Shown here: positions 13,511 to 24,999 of the stretch, piece by piece
Layout of the letters: each line of letters opens with the position of its first letter
Numbering within the stretch: position 1 is the first letter of the stretch
NCBI GenBank assembly: GCA_003508835.1
Contig: PUFA01000003.1
Coordinates: 19,973,501-20,037,500 of the forward strand
Length of the DNA: 64,000 nucleotides
Direction: 5' to 3'
Source of the DNA: Eonycteris spelaea
Lineage: Eukaryota; Chordata; Mammalia; Chiroptera; Pteropodidae
Translations under genes and position numbers: made by a program
Notes under the pieces: generated by a model
The model's input: only the letters and a program-made list of their open reading frames with translations
Database searches by the model: none
Told to the model about the DNA's origin: nothing

Positions 13511-14534
13511 GTCAGGAATTTATGTATTTCTGCATTCGGTTATTCAAGACAAGAGCTATCATCGTCTTGATCTTGACCTTCGTTTGTTTTTATCTATATA
13601 GTGAATTTTCCTGATGGTTTCCAGGAAAGTCTACACACACAGAAGAAGGTCTGCATGCACAAAATGAGAGGAGAAAGATAAATCATAGAAAGAGGCCTCA
13701 TCCCTGCAACCTGGGAGCCACAAAGGTGACCCTAACCTTTCTCACAGTCATCGCTGAAACAGAATGCAGGTAAGTCTGTCCTGTCTTACGGCCTGAGGCT
13801 TGCTGGCAGAATGGCAGGCTGGGTAGAACTGTGACAGCTGTCAGTGCCTACACCTCTGTCTATAAGTAGAGACTGAAAAATAAAAGTGGGGAAGTGGAGA
13901 GGCCCTTCCTTTCCCAGAGTGATTTACAAAGGAGAAACTGGACGCTTTCCAGCAGGGAGGCGCTGGTTGATTCGTTAATCCGTTGGTCCCACTGATCATT
14001 GCTCTTTATCAGTATTTCTGCCTCTGACTCATTCACCTCCAACACCCTCAGTAGTTGTCACTCTGTACAGGGTACACAAGGGCCATCTCCTTAGGCCATT
14101 TGCACTCTCATCTCAATGGCTCCTATTTGTGCCACTTGATGCTCATCTAGAACTGTGACAAGGTATTTTCTTATTTGATTCTGGCATTAACAGAGAAGTT
14201 AAGATGAGTGACAGGTATTACTTTCATTAGAGAGAAAGCAAAACCTAGAGCAAGAGATGGAATTAGTACTAGCACCCAAGTCAGGAAATCCCAGGTAGGA
14301 GCCCTTCCCATCATGGCAAGTGTCAGGGTGAAGAGTCTCAGGATCTGGGGCTGCCCACCACCCCTCCTGGCCAGCAGAGCCTAGGTCTCATCTGCCCCGC
14401 ATCTCACAGTCAGGCTGGCTCACAGGCGTCACCCTGTGCAATTACACAGGGCCTAACACTCAGAAAGCCCCATGCTTCATTTAACGCTTTGCTATCGCCA
14501 TCTTGACATCCTTAACCATTTTTACCTCTTATAA

Positions 14535-15030
14535 AAACTTCTGGTAAAATATGCATAACGTAACATTTACCCATTTGAACCATTTTAAGTATACAGTTCA
14601 GTGGCATTAAGTACATTCAGAATGTTGTACAGCTACCACTACTGTCCATTCCCAGAACGTTTTCATGACCCTAAACAGAAACACTGTATCCAATAACTCC
14701 CCATCCTCCTCTGCCCCCAGCCCCTAGTAATCTCTAGTCCACCTTCCGTTTTAAGAACGTGACTATGATAGAAACTGTGTATAATGGAAACTTACATTAT
14801 CTGGCCTTTCGTGGTTGGCTTATTTCACATAGTGTAATGTCTTCAAGGTTTACCCAAATGGTGGCATGTGTCAGAATTTCCTTCTTCTTTAAGACTGAAT
14901 AATTTCCCATTGCATGGCTGTACCACATTTAGTTTATCTATCCATTATCCATCAGTAGACATTTAGGTTGCTTCTACCTTTTAACTATTATAAAAAAATG
15001 CTGTTATAAACATTAGATACAAGTTACTAT
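14535..15030 (-). repeat. L1M 3' end
   Basis: Reverse-oriented L1: CATTTGAACCATTTTAAGTA, GTTGTACAGCTACCACTACT, TTTATCTATCCATTATCCAT, GTTATAAACATTAG. Confidence 0.85.
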
Positions 15031-16869
15031 TTGTTTTTAATTATTTAAAAAGTTGGAGGAACATTAAGAACAAATGGAATTTGGTAGATAAAAACTTCAA
15101 AACCCAAGGCCAATGAGAATAAAATAGCAAAAAGGACCTTGGGTAATAAAAATGTAGAGAAACTCTGCTCAAGAACAAGGTTGTTTCCTGGTTGATTTTC
15201 TTCCTTATTGTTCATTTGTATCAACCTGCTCATTCTTAACCCATTGTCAGACACCTCGTTGACTTAATAAATAGCTTTGGTGGAAGAAACACTATATTTA
15301 AAAACCCACTGATTCTAAATATATCCTGATTTCAGAAATGCAGTATGGATAATTATTAAAGCTGGGTGACAGATATGAAAATATTCACTATTTCTTCTTT
15401 TTTTAATGTTTGAAATTTTAATAAGAAAATTAAAAATAATTTGAAAAAAATTTTTTAAAGTGTATTTTGAAGTGGAGAAAAGAAGTTCATTCTATACTTC
15501 CTGACTTAACCCACCCTTCTTGGCTCAGTCTCCATCCAGGATCTGGAAGTTTGAGACTTGGCTGATGTCCCTGGGTCTCCACAGTGCAGTGTATCCCCAA
15601 GAGGCCCCCCCGCCGGGTCTGGAGAGTTATAAGCAATGTGCCCTGGAGTTATTCCCTCAACTCTCCACCTTCTGGCCCCATTCACTATAGTGAAATGAAT
15701 TGCAGTGAAATTAATATCCTGGATGGAGAAGCAAGGAGAAGAGGAAGGGGAGCCACCAGATTGGTTCCCAGGAGGCACTCCTGTCCCCTGCCATCCTGGG
15801 AGAGCCAGGAGAGTGGGCGGGGCTGTAAAACGATGCTTCCTTCAGCCCCTAGTCCCCACTTTCTTATATTAGGAATTTTAACAAAAGAAGGAACATTAAA
15901 CCAGATAATAATGCTTTGCCAGCCTTTCATGTTGTCCAGGAACATCTGCTTGAGAAACCACACACTGTGGGGTGAGTCACCGGGGTCTGGCCTCGCATTG
16001 GCTGGGAGGATCTCCTGATGCTGAACGAAGACTGGTCTTTCTCCTATTGGAAGGGAGCGGACCCAGGGCCTCCAGCAGTCACTTGGCTCAGGTAGTATTG
16101 GAGTGCATTGCTACCACCGTAGCCTCCCAGCTTCTCTCCCACCCTTGGCAGTGTGCATGGCTTTCCAAAACTGTCCGTGAAGTTTGAAAGAGGTTAGGAA
16201 AGTGAGACAGACAGTCGCAGGATAGCCAACAAAATCTGCCTCTTAAAGAACTAGCCACAAGGCCTGCACAAGGTTTAAATAAACTCTGTAGTCAATCCTG
16301 GGATGTCAGTCTTGATGTGACTGAAAATGTACAATGGCTTCATTAGTCCTGTAGCAAAAATCTCACTTTCCACAGCAACAGCTCATTCTTGTTTGACTCT
16401 TAAGACATGGGCCTGGCAGGCAGGTGCCAAGGCAGCCCAACAAGGGCAAGGTCCTATGTGAAAACTGTAGAGTGAACCCCTGTGGCCTCAGTCCTCTGAA
16501 ATGCTGGAAGGTGGGATTTGCTGGTTCTCCCATGGCTCCCGTCTAGAAAGGGGCCAGCCACGGTTAGCACAGGTTCACATCTTCTGGGCCACTCCTGAGC
16601 CGATCAACTCTTCTCCCCTCCCCCTCTGCTGGCCACCTCCCTAGCACCTCCCTCTGGGACCCTGGACATACCTTTTCTGTTTTCTGGAAACATGTTTGAG
16701 ACAAAGAGTAAAGGGGCCATCTCTAATATCTTTGCATATAGTGCATTTGGGGCAATATACACGTTCTACGGGCTTAGTGAAAAGGGCATGGAGGATCCAC
16801 ACAAAGTCTTTCAAGGTCAGAGCCAGAACAATAATAGCTAGCTTTAAAAAAAAAAAAAGTCTTAATTGA
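15031..16869. other. Unassigned intergenic sequence
   Basis: AT-rich at the left (15350-15460), moderately GC-rich after 15.5 kb. No gene or clear repeat recognised. Confidence 0.5.
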
Positions 16870-17060
16870 CACTGGTTTTGGTGCTAAACTTACACAGATT
16901 ATTTAATTTACTTCTTACCACAAATGACCCAAGGTAGTGTCCTGATTTGACAGGTAGAAGCAGGTCGAGTAACTTGTCCAAGGTCACATGCATGGTAAGT
17001 GGCAGAGTGGACATTCATACTCAGTCCTGTCTGAGCCCAGAGCCTGTGCTATGTCACTAA
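16870..17060 (-). repeat. MIR SINE
   Basis: Reverse MIR: GAGTAACTTGTCCAAGGTCA, then GTAAGTGGCAGAGTGGAC, then CAGAGCCTGTGCTATGTCAC. Confidence 0.8.
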
Positions 17061-17214
17061 GCTAGACCCTCTGAAAGGACTTGAGAGCACTTGCTAAGAG
17101 CTCTCACTGTTTAGTGAGGCTGAGGCTCCTGGTTTTAAGGAACTCGCTCAAAGTCATGCCATTAGTTAATGAAAGGGCTGGGATGAGAAGCCAGATGTCC
17201 TGTCTCCTGGGTTG

Positions 17215-17440
17215 GGGTGACATGGTTGAAAGAGCTTGTGCTGTAAGAGTAACCTTAGGTAAGACGCTCAATACCTCTGAACTAACTGCCCAGTCCCCTT
17301 TTGTATAATCAGCACGGAAAATACCTACTTCATAGTTTATAGTTAGGAGTAAATATGGCAATTTCTGCAAAACAGCCAGGGTTGAACTGAGCCCTCATTA
17401 GGGACTTAATAATGCTACTATTATTGTTATTTACTCTGGC
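17215..17440 (+). repeat. MIR SINE
   Basis: Forward MIR from GGTTGAAAGAGCTTGTGCTG through GTAACCTTAGGTAAGACGCT to the 3' part with AATACCTACTTCATAGTTTA. A partial reverse copy may occupy 17090-17200. Confidence 0.75.
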
Positions 17441-18679
17441 TATGGCACTACCCTATTTCACTCACAGAGCTTCTCCTTGTTTGCTAAAATAACAAGTTGC
17501 CTTGCCTGGACAGGGACAGGGTAGGGCACAGGGCAAACCCTTGTAGATCCTTATTCTTACCTGACTGGTTGTTAGGAGTAATAATTAGAACCTAAGGTTG
17601 GGTTCTGAGAACTGGCTGTGACCTGGCCCAGAGCTGACCACTGTGAATGAGCGGCTGGCAGTTCAGTGACCAATGTCCCAGTTTGTTCAGGACTGAGGGA
17701 TTTCTTGGGACATGGAACTTTCAGTCCTAAAACCAGGATGGTCCCGGAAACACTTGGCCACACAAGATGGCCGCAATTCTGGGCCAGGGTGAATATCCTC
17801 AGGGAATTCTGGAGATTTGAGGTGGGAGTGGGGACCATGAACTGCTGGTACTCACAGGGGTGCCAAGTGTGGAGGTGACTGGGAATTCACCGAGCCTGCT
17901 TGTTAGGTGTCTTCTCATTCTAACTCAGAGTAGGACAAAATTCACCTTAATCTGCTTGATGAGGCTCAAAACCAGGGACTTAACTATGACACAAACACGG
18001 CAACTGTTGGAAGATGCCTCTCTCTAGGCCACCGAAGTGCCCCTGAGCTGCTCTGCCCTCCTCACAGGTAGCCCCGACCAGCCACGCCCGAGAGGGGCAG
18101 GTGTAGGCAGAACCCCCACCTGCCGTGACCAGGGGCACAGGCTTCTCGTTGCCAGCGCCCCTCCGAGAGGCTTGGGGGTGTTTTATATGTACAATTTTGC
18201 ATTATTGTTTTCTTAAAGAAGGCCTCCCCAAGCCTCATAAGATCCGGGGGTCCCTCAAAACCTGGATTCCTCCCCTGACTGAAAGCAGTGGATACCCAGG
18301 GCTGAGAATCACTCCCAGAGGAGAATTTAGGGCATCTCCAGCCTCAGAGCCTGGGACACCCTTGGAGAGTTATGTCCTGGTGAAGGTAAAATAATTTTGA
18401 GCGATGAAGACATCCCTGGGGAAAGTAGCTATGACCCTAAACTCCAGTGGGGCAGAGAAGTCATGCCCTTGTAGGCCCCGAGGACACTGTGTTCTGAGTT
18501 CTGTGTTCTGTTGGTCAGGATGGAGGGGATACCGAGAGTTGAGAGAACAATGTCTTAAAAAGTGGGAGGCTGACAGGCCTCTTAATGCCTCTGGTCTTTT
18601 GGTGGGTAACCTTCTAGAGGCTCTGTTCTCAGCATTAGATTTTGGGCAAGGTGAAGCTCACTGGCGTTCCTTAGGGATC

Positions 18680-18800
18680 AAAGGCTGGAGTGTGGCCCAT
18701 CATGGAAAAGGCATTGTAGGGCTCTGAGCTGTGTGGCTTTAGGCAGGACACTTCTTCTTTTTCTTGATCCTCAGTTCCTCCATCTGTAAAATGCCTGACT
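18680..18800 (+). repeat. MIR SINE fragment
   Basis: CTGTGTGGCTTTAGGCAGGA and TCAGTTCCTCCATCTGTAAA, the MIR core. Confidence 0.75.
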
Positions 18801-19263
18801 CTTAAGAACCCATCCAGCAGAGAGAAATGCGGTGAGACAAAACAAAGACGTCAATACTACTTTCTCGGCAATCTCTACAAGAACTGCCGCATTCCATTAA
18901 AGAAAAAAAAATTTGAAATGGTCCAGGGTGATGGGGTGAAACTTTGTCAGTCTGCACAAGGCAGAAACCCCAGGCAGAAGGGAGCAGAATCTTGAGTTGT
19001 CCTCTTCCAACCTCAATGAGCGTGACTTCCACCTGCTCCCCTGACAGTCTGGCAAACAGAAGGGCAGGAGTTTAGGAGAACAGATCTCAGTCCTGGCTGT
19101 CACTGTCCTCTATCCACAAGTCTGTCCTCGCCTGTTAAATGTTGAGGGTGGGGAGGCAGTGGTGGAGCGGAGTGTTACTATTCTGATTCCTTCTGAGGGT
19201 GTTTATAAGAATCAAAATATGAAAGGGCTTTGAAATGGATTAAGTTCCACTCCTAATGAAAGG

Positions 19264-19268
19264 GTTAC

Positions 19269-19311
<43 letters not shown>

Positions 19312-19313
19312 GA
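19264..19313. repeat. (TTA)n microsatellite
   Basis: About 50 bp of nearly perfect ATT/TTA triplets. Confidence 0.97.
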
Positions 19314-20384
19314 AAGGATTATTATTTACTTAATTCCTTGAAAGAAAATCACAGCGAGAAGTTTCTTGGTCCCTGAGTTTTCTGGGGATAATTCCAACAC
19401 CATCCAGTGGGACTTTTACACCTGGCCTCACTAGCTGGTAAACCCTTGTCCTGGAAATGTTTTCAGCCAGGTCTCAATGTCATGTAAATGACCCAAATAT
19501 GGCCTTAGTGTATTGCCCTAAAATATTTCCATGTTGTTTATTTATTCACAGCAGGCTAGGACTGTTAGCCCAAAGCCTGCCTGTGCCAAACTCAAGTTGT
19601 TACACATCCAATTGCTTTAAATATAATTCAAATAAACATTTTTAGCTATTTAGAGCCTACCTACTTTTCAGCCCCATGAAACTGCATCCAACATGTGCTA
19701 ACCATAGACAAGACACACTTCGTAGCTATGAAAGACCCCATATCAATGCTGCCTTCCGGAGCTGTCTGACCAAGAGATCCGCCCCACCCCCACCCCCCAC
19801 ACAACCTTGCTGCTGAGTGGTGTCATCTAGATATGTAAGCACCCTCCTAGCCCCTAGGGATTCTCTTATCCTATCCGCCTTCTAGGTGGTGGCTTCGTGC
19901 CACTGTCTCTGGGATGGCCTTCCGCCCCTCTCATTCAGCATTGCCCAAGTGCCACTAAACAAAGGCAAATGTGTGTTATTGCCTCTCAGGGTCCTGTCTC
20001 TTCCTGGATCAACTCCAAAACCCTTGAACTTACTACGCTCACTCATCCCGCTCCTGAGTCAGAAAACCTCAGACATTTTCCCAGTGGCTCAGCTTCAACG
20101 CTTGTACAAACATCAACAAACTTCCTTAGTCTGAAGTTCTTCATGTGCGACTTTGCTCCCCAGTGCGCAGGGCCTTTGGGACTGGCAGCAGCTCCTGGGA
20201 ACCCAGAGGGAAAAACCCCAAACTCAACCCAAATGCTTCAGGTTTGTAATAACGTGTGGTCAGTCCCACATGCCTGGAGGAAGGAATGGCTCAAGGGTCT
20301 ACCAGGGCTGTGGCTGGGGTAAGGATTAGGTGGGTAGGTCTCCAGGGTGCTGTTGCCTTAAGGTTGGAACTTGGCAAGTAATTT

Positions 20385-20580
20385 ACCCAAAAAAAGGTCA
20401 TTGAAGAGTGAGCATTGAAACTGGAGGAGTCCATGGAGCTCAAGGGTAACTTCATTTTACAGATGAGGAATTTTAAATCTGAGAAGTTGTATAAACGACT
20501 TGCCTAGTTTGCATACTGATTACTAGTAGAGCTAGGGTGCTAATCCATTCCTTTTCAACCACAGTACTCTGCTTAAACTT
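20385..20580 (-). repeat. MIR SINE
   Basis: Reverse MIR: TTCATTTTACAGATGAGGAA, GACTTGCCTAGTTTGCATAC, TAGTAGAGCTAGGGTGC. Confidence 0.75.
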
Positions 20581-20849
20581 GTACAGAGCCAATTTGTACC
20601 AGAGAGCTATTTACATGATTTGCCATGAGAACGGCACGTGCAAACTGGCCATTATCTTTCTCTTACAGCGTAAAATCAGAACATTTCATTCCCGCAGGTA
20701 CAGTGAGTGGTTCAAGGTGAAAACTATGTCATCGGCAGAGCTGGTGATAATCAATATCTTTTGCTGGAATAGTTGGGAGAGAGGTGTGTGTTCCTTCTAA
20801 CTATATACAAACCTAGACCATGTGGGCCTAGACCTACTATGGATCCCTT

Positions 20850-21053
20850 GGCTCACACAGAGACTGAGAACAAAGACAGCCCAGTGAATAAGGTGGTTCC
20901 CATGTTCACACCCTGTGTAATTCCCTCCCTTTGAGTATAGGGAGGACCTGTGACTTGCTTCTAACTGTTAGAATATGGCAAAGGTGATGGGATGTCACTT
21001 CCATGATTATGTTATGATTAGATAGATGATAGATGATAGATTAGATGATAGAT

Positions 21054-21100
<47 letters not shown>

Positions 21101-21465
21101 GATAGATGATGATAGATAGATTCTCACGCTGATCTTGAAGAGGTAAGCTACCATGTTGTAAACCACCTATGGAGAGTGTCATATGGTAAGAACAATGTTT
21201 GGCCTGTAGGAACTAAGAACCTCAGTCCCACAACCACAGGAAACTGAATTCTGCCCAACCACCATGGGGGTTTAGAAGAGGACCCCAGCCCTTAGATGAG
21301 AGTGCAGCAGCCCCCTGACAGTTTTATGGCAGCCATGTGAGACCCTGAGCAGAAGAGCTAAGCTGCACTGATTTCTGACCCAGGGGGATTGTGCGATAAT
21401 AACTGTGCGTGCCATTTTAAGTTTGTGGTCATTGTTGCACAGCAATAGAAAACTAACACACCTGA
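20850..21465 (+). repeat. ERVL-MaLR-like LTR interrupted by a GATA microsatellite
   Basis: LTR-type consensus blocks in order: CCTCCCTTTGAGTATAGGG, GCAAAGGTGATGGGATGTCA, AAGCTACCATGTTGTAAACC, GAGACCCTGAGCAGAAGAGC, and the terminal CAGCAATAGAAAACTAACAC. The tract at about 21010-21120 is expanded GATA/GATGATA. Ancient and non-coding; the subfamily is uncertain. Confidence 0.7.
21010..21120. repeat. (GATA)n microsatellite
   Basis: About ten uninterrupted GATA units flanked by GATGATA variants. Confidence 0.97.
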
Positions 21466-22099
21466 AAAAGTGCAAACTCCTGGTGCAAGGCTTCACCTTG
21501 TAGGTTGGTTATGGTATTTGGGGTTTGGGGCCAAAGAGGTTAAAGCTTTCCCTTGTAGTCTTTCTAGGACACCTCTCCAATAAAGATGTCCTAATCTAGA
21601 AAGCTTTTTTACATATAAAACCCTCAAAAATGAAAGAGCTCCAAACACATGCCGTTCTGCTGTGAGTTTTATCACCTTTTACTGGTCTTTGAGTCTTCAG
21701 AAATACCAGACTGCTTCATATGAAGAGTTTATTTCATGTTGGTGAGAAACTGGCTGTCCACTCGGGAGTACAGACACTTCTTAGAGACGATTTTGCCCTT
21801 TAGAGTAGAGAAGCTGGTGTCCTGGTATCTTGGTTATTTATCATTCTTCCGTGCCCTCATTTGACATTCAAAATGTATACTTTCCTATGAAATTTCCAGA
21901 AGAATACATGGGTGAGAATGACAAATTAGACTTTGTTGGGCCATTTAGCCCAGTGATATTCCAAACTCTTTTTTTAGTAAAAAGAGAGCCATTCATAATT
22001 TTTCTTTTGTTTTACACCAACAGGCAATTCTCTGACATCAGTTGAGTATCCTAAAATTTAGCTCAATTCTGATTCTGATACTATCTGCCTGAGGTAGAA

Positions 22100-22470
22100 T
22101 CAGTTCCTATAGGTTAAGGGCTCAACCCTACAAGTATCCCACCCACCCCACTTTAGAGGCTAGTCACAAGTGCAGGTTGTTGCCTATGCTTCTGATCTAA
22201 TGGCTATAGATTGGAGATTCCAAAGACCCCCCTCCTCAAGCTCAATTAATTTGCTAGAACAGCTCACAGAACTCAGAAACATTTTAATTCCTAGATAACT
22301 GGTTTATTATAAAAGGATATAACTCAGAATAGCTATACAGAAGAGATGCATAGAGCAAGGTGTGGGGAAGGGGCATGGAGCTTCCATTCTCTCTAGAGCA
22401 TGTGATATTGTGATACTATTATAAATCACAGTATCATAGCATCCCATTAGAAAAGTTGACAGAGGACAGA
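22100..22470 (-). repeat. Probable old LTR fragment
   Basis: The tract with GACCCCCCTCCTCAAGCTC, GCTAGAACAGCTCACAGAAC, TGGTTTATTATAAAAGGATA and AAGAGATGCATAGAGCAAGG resembles the reverse of a widespread mammalian LTR. Family not pinned down. Confidence 0.45.
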
Positions 22471-23597
22471 TCATATAAATCATGGTAGAAAGGATATTTT
22501 TGACCAATAACCATGAAAGGATAATGGTATTTATCCATTCATTTAATGTGAATCAGAGGAAGGCAAGTTTTATTTCAATTTTAAAATTTAGTCCATCAGT
22601 TTTAGATTAGCAAAGATTAAACAGAATGATAAAACCTAGTGTAGTCAAGGTCTAGAAAAGTTGGCAATTTCATACCCTGTTGGGATTGTAAATCAATGCA
22701 ATGATCAGAAAGTCAATGATTCAAATTGTGTCTGTGTTCAGTGACATTATTTATGCCGATTGTTATTTCTTCATGTTGAGACATATTCAGCATATATTGC
22801 TGAGTGGCAAACAGCATGATCCCAAACTGTGTGCTATATATATAAGACACAGACAGTCTGCACTGTAAAAACTGAGAGAAAGGTTTAGAAAGATGATCAC
22901 AGCAGTTCTTTCTGGATCTTGTTCTCACCAAGTCTGAGAGACCAACTTGTCCCTCACCCTCCATTCCCCTTCTGGGTACCTGGCTGAACTGGATTCTCTA
23001 GACACAGCCAACAGTAGGTAAGGAAGCCCCAGAAGTTAGGCCGTTTAAAGGGGTACAAAGGAAATGTTGGTTTATTAGAAGAGAAAAGAAAAGTCATGCA
23101 TTTTAATTCTAAAGAACAAACTACCTTAGAAACTAGGAGAAGCTTCCTGGACTAGGCTGTCCTAAAATCAGAGATAGTCATTTATGTAGATTTTCAGTAT
23201 CTTTTTTTTTTCTTTCTGGGACATTTATCTTATCTCCCCCCCCCCCCACTCCCTTTTATTGTGAAAGAATCCTTTTTTTTTCCCCCTTGAGAATGAAAGT
23301 TTTACTACATCTGCAACTCAGCCAAACCACAGCAAGTCCTTTACCAGATGGTGTGTCCCAGCATAGCTATGCTGAACAGCTGGGGATCCAGACTAACAGG
23401 GAGAGGTTTGGCACCTGTAACAAACATTTGTGCATCTGGAGGTGGGGAGAGTTTCTCCAGCTTTTCATCTCATTTTCTTGGAAACAGTCGGGCTTATGTA
23501 AACTGTGTCTGGATGGAAATTTTTATGAAGAACAGTAATGAGAAGTTACTTTAGAAAAGCAGAGTTAGTTTCTGCTCTCCCTGAGCCCAATAGTCAC

Positions 23598-23650
23598 TAT
23601 AAAAAAAAAAAAAAGGTCGGCTTCCCAAAAAAAAAAAAAAAAAAAAAAAG
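23598..23650. repeat. Two poly(A) runs
   Basis: Runs of 14 and about 23 A separated by a short GC-rich spacer. Possibly the tails of retroposed pieces; no body was recognised next to them. Confidence 0.8.
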
Positions 23651-24319
23651 ATGTGAGTCTTGGGTTTTTTCTGGAGAAAGTGACAACTGGTATTCTACAG
23701 CCCTTTCTTCTGCTCAGGGCCTGGAATCCTCAAGGCAATGGGGCCAAAGCAGAGGATGGTGAAGCTGATGGATGGGGACCCTTGTGAACTGGAGCATGAA
23801 CCCCCTTCTAGGGGGAGACTCTGACATAGATCTGGCAGTGCCCTCTAATCCTCTGATTTTTAAAAGAAGGCAGAGAGTAGATTTTCATGTCAAATCTCTC
23901 AATATGTAAATATGGGTAACTGATTGGGCTGTTTAAAAGATGTTGTATAAACCAAATGAAATAGAGCAGGAGAGACCCTAGAGAGCATCTTGTTGAATAT
24001 ATCATTTTGGAGATAGAAATCTGAGGTCCAGAGGAAGAAATGACTTGCCACACACAATGGTACCAAAAGTTGGACCAGAGTCTGGACCTGCTGACTTATG
24101 ATGTGGTTTTACTAACATTCAATTAATGGCTTTTTTAAACAACCAAAGCATATTTAGTTAGGTTAATTTGTCTTCCCTCACTGCCTCCATTTTTCCTTCT
24201 CTCCTTCCTTTCTTTCAATTACTTATCTTTTATGTATATCTCCTTTTCATTGGTTTCTAGGCAATTTTACATATGAATTTCTCTGATGCAGGAAGTATTT
24301 AGGAGAGAGTTTCTTAATT

Positions 24320-24990
24320 ACAAGTTCTCAAGACTTTTAAAGTATGCTTTTATTATGTATTTTTAATTTTATTGCTCTGTGCTCAGGAAATTTGACTTAT
24401 AGATCTCTACCTTTTATATTTTATTGAGGTAATATGATAATACTTTTTATTAAATTATTTTATATAATAATTTTTATAAAGATTCCAAGGGCAAAATAAA
24501 ATAATGTTTATTTTTCATTAGCAAGACACTGAATTCTATGTATGTAATAAATCAAGCTTGTTGGTTGTCTTATTCAGATTCTTTGTCATTTATTTTTGTT
24601 TTATTAAATTCATCAAATTCAGGAGTAGGAATATTAAAGTATTTCACTATATATAATTATTTGTGTATGCTTTAAATTAAGTCCTTTTATTTTCAGTTTT
24701 CTATATCTTATAACTATATTGTTTGAAATATCAAAATTTATAGCTGTTGTATTTCCTTCAAACTGTATCTTTTGCCAAACTATTATGTCCCTCATACTCT
24801 GATTAATACTTTTGAATTTAAATTCTACTTTGTCTGATGTTAGTATCTCTATCCACTTGCTTCTTCTTCTTCTTTTTTTTTTTTAAGTGTATCTTTTTGG
24901 TATCTCTTTGCCATCCCTTAATTTTCTTTAACTATGTCATTATTTTAATATAAACTATATTTATAAAAAATTTAAGAGACACAAAAATGT
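24320..24990 (-). repeat. Old L1 ORF2-region fragment
   Basis: AT-rich reverse L1, with ATTGCTCTGTGCTCAGGAAA, CATCAAATTCAGGAGTAGGA and TTCTACTTTGTCTGATGTTA blocks typical of antisense ORF2. Confidence 0.65.
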
Positions 24991-24999
24991 CTAAAGAAG

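Noticed and set aside
21010..21120. CRISPR-like or tandem-spacer array
   Set aside because: A simple GATA microsatellite with no spacers; no prokaryotic genes anywhere in the window.
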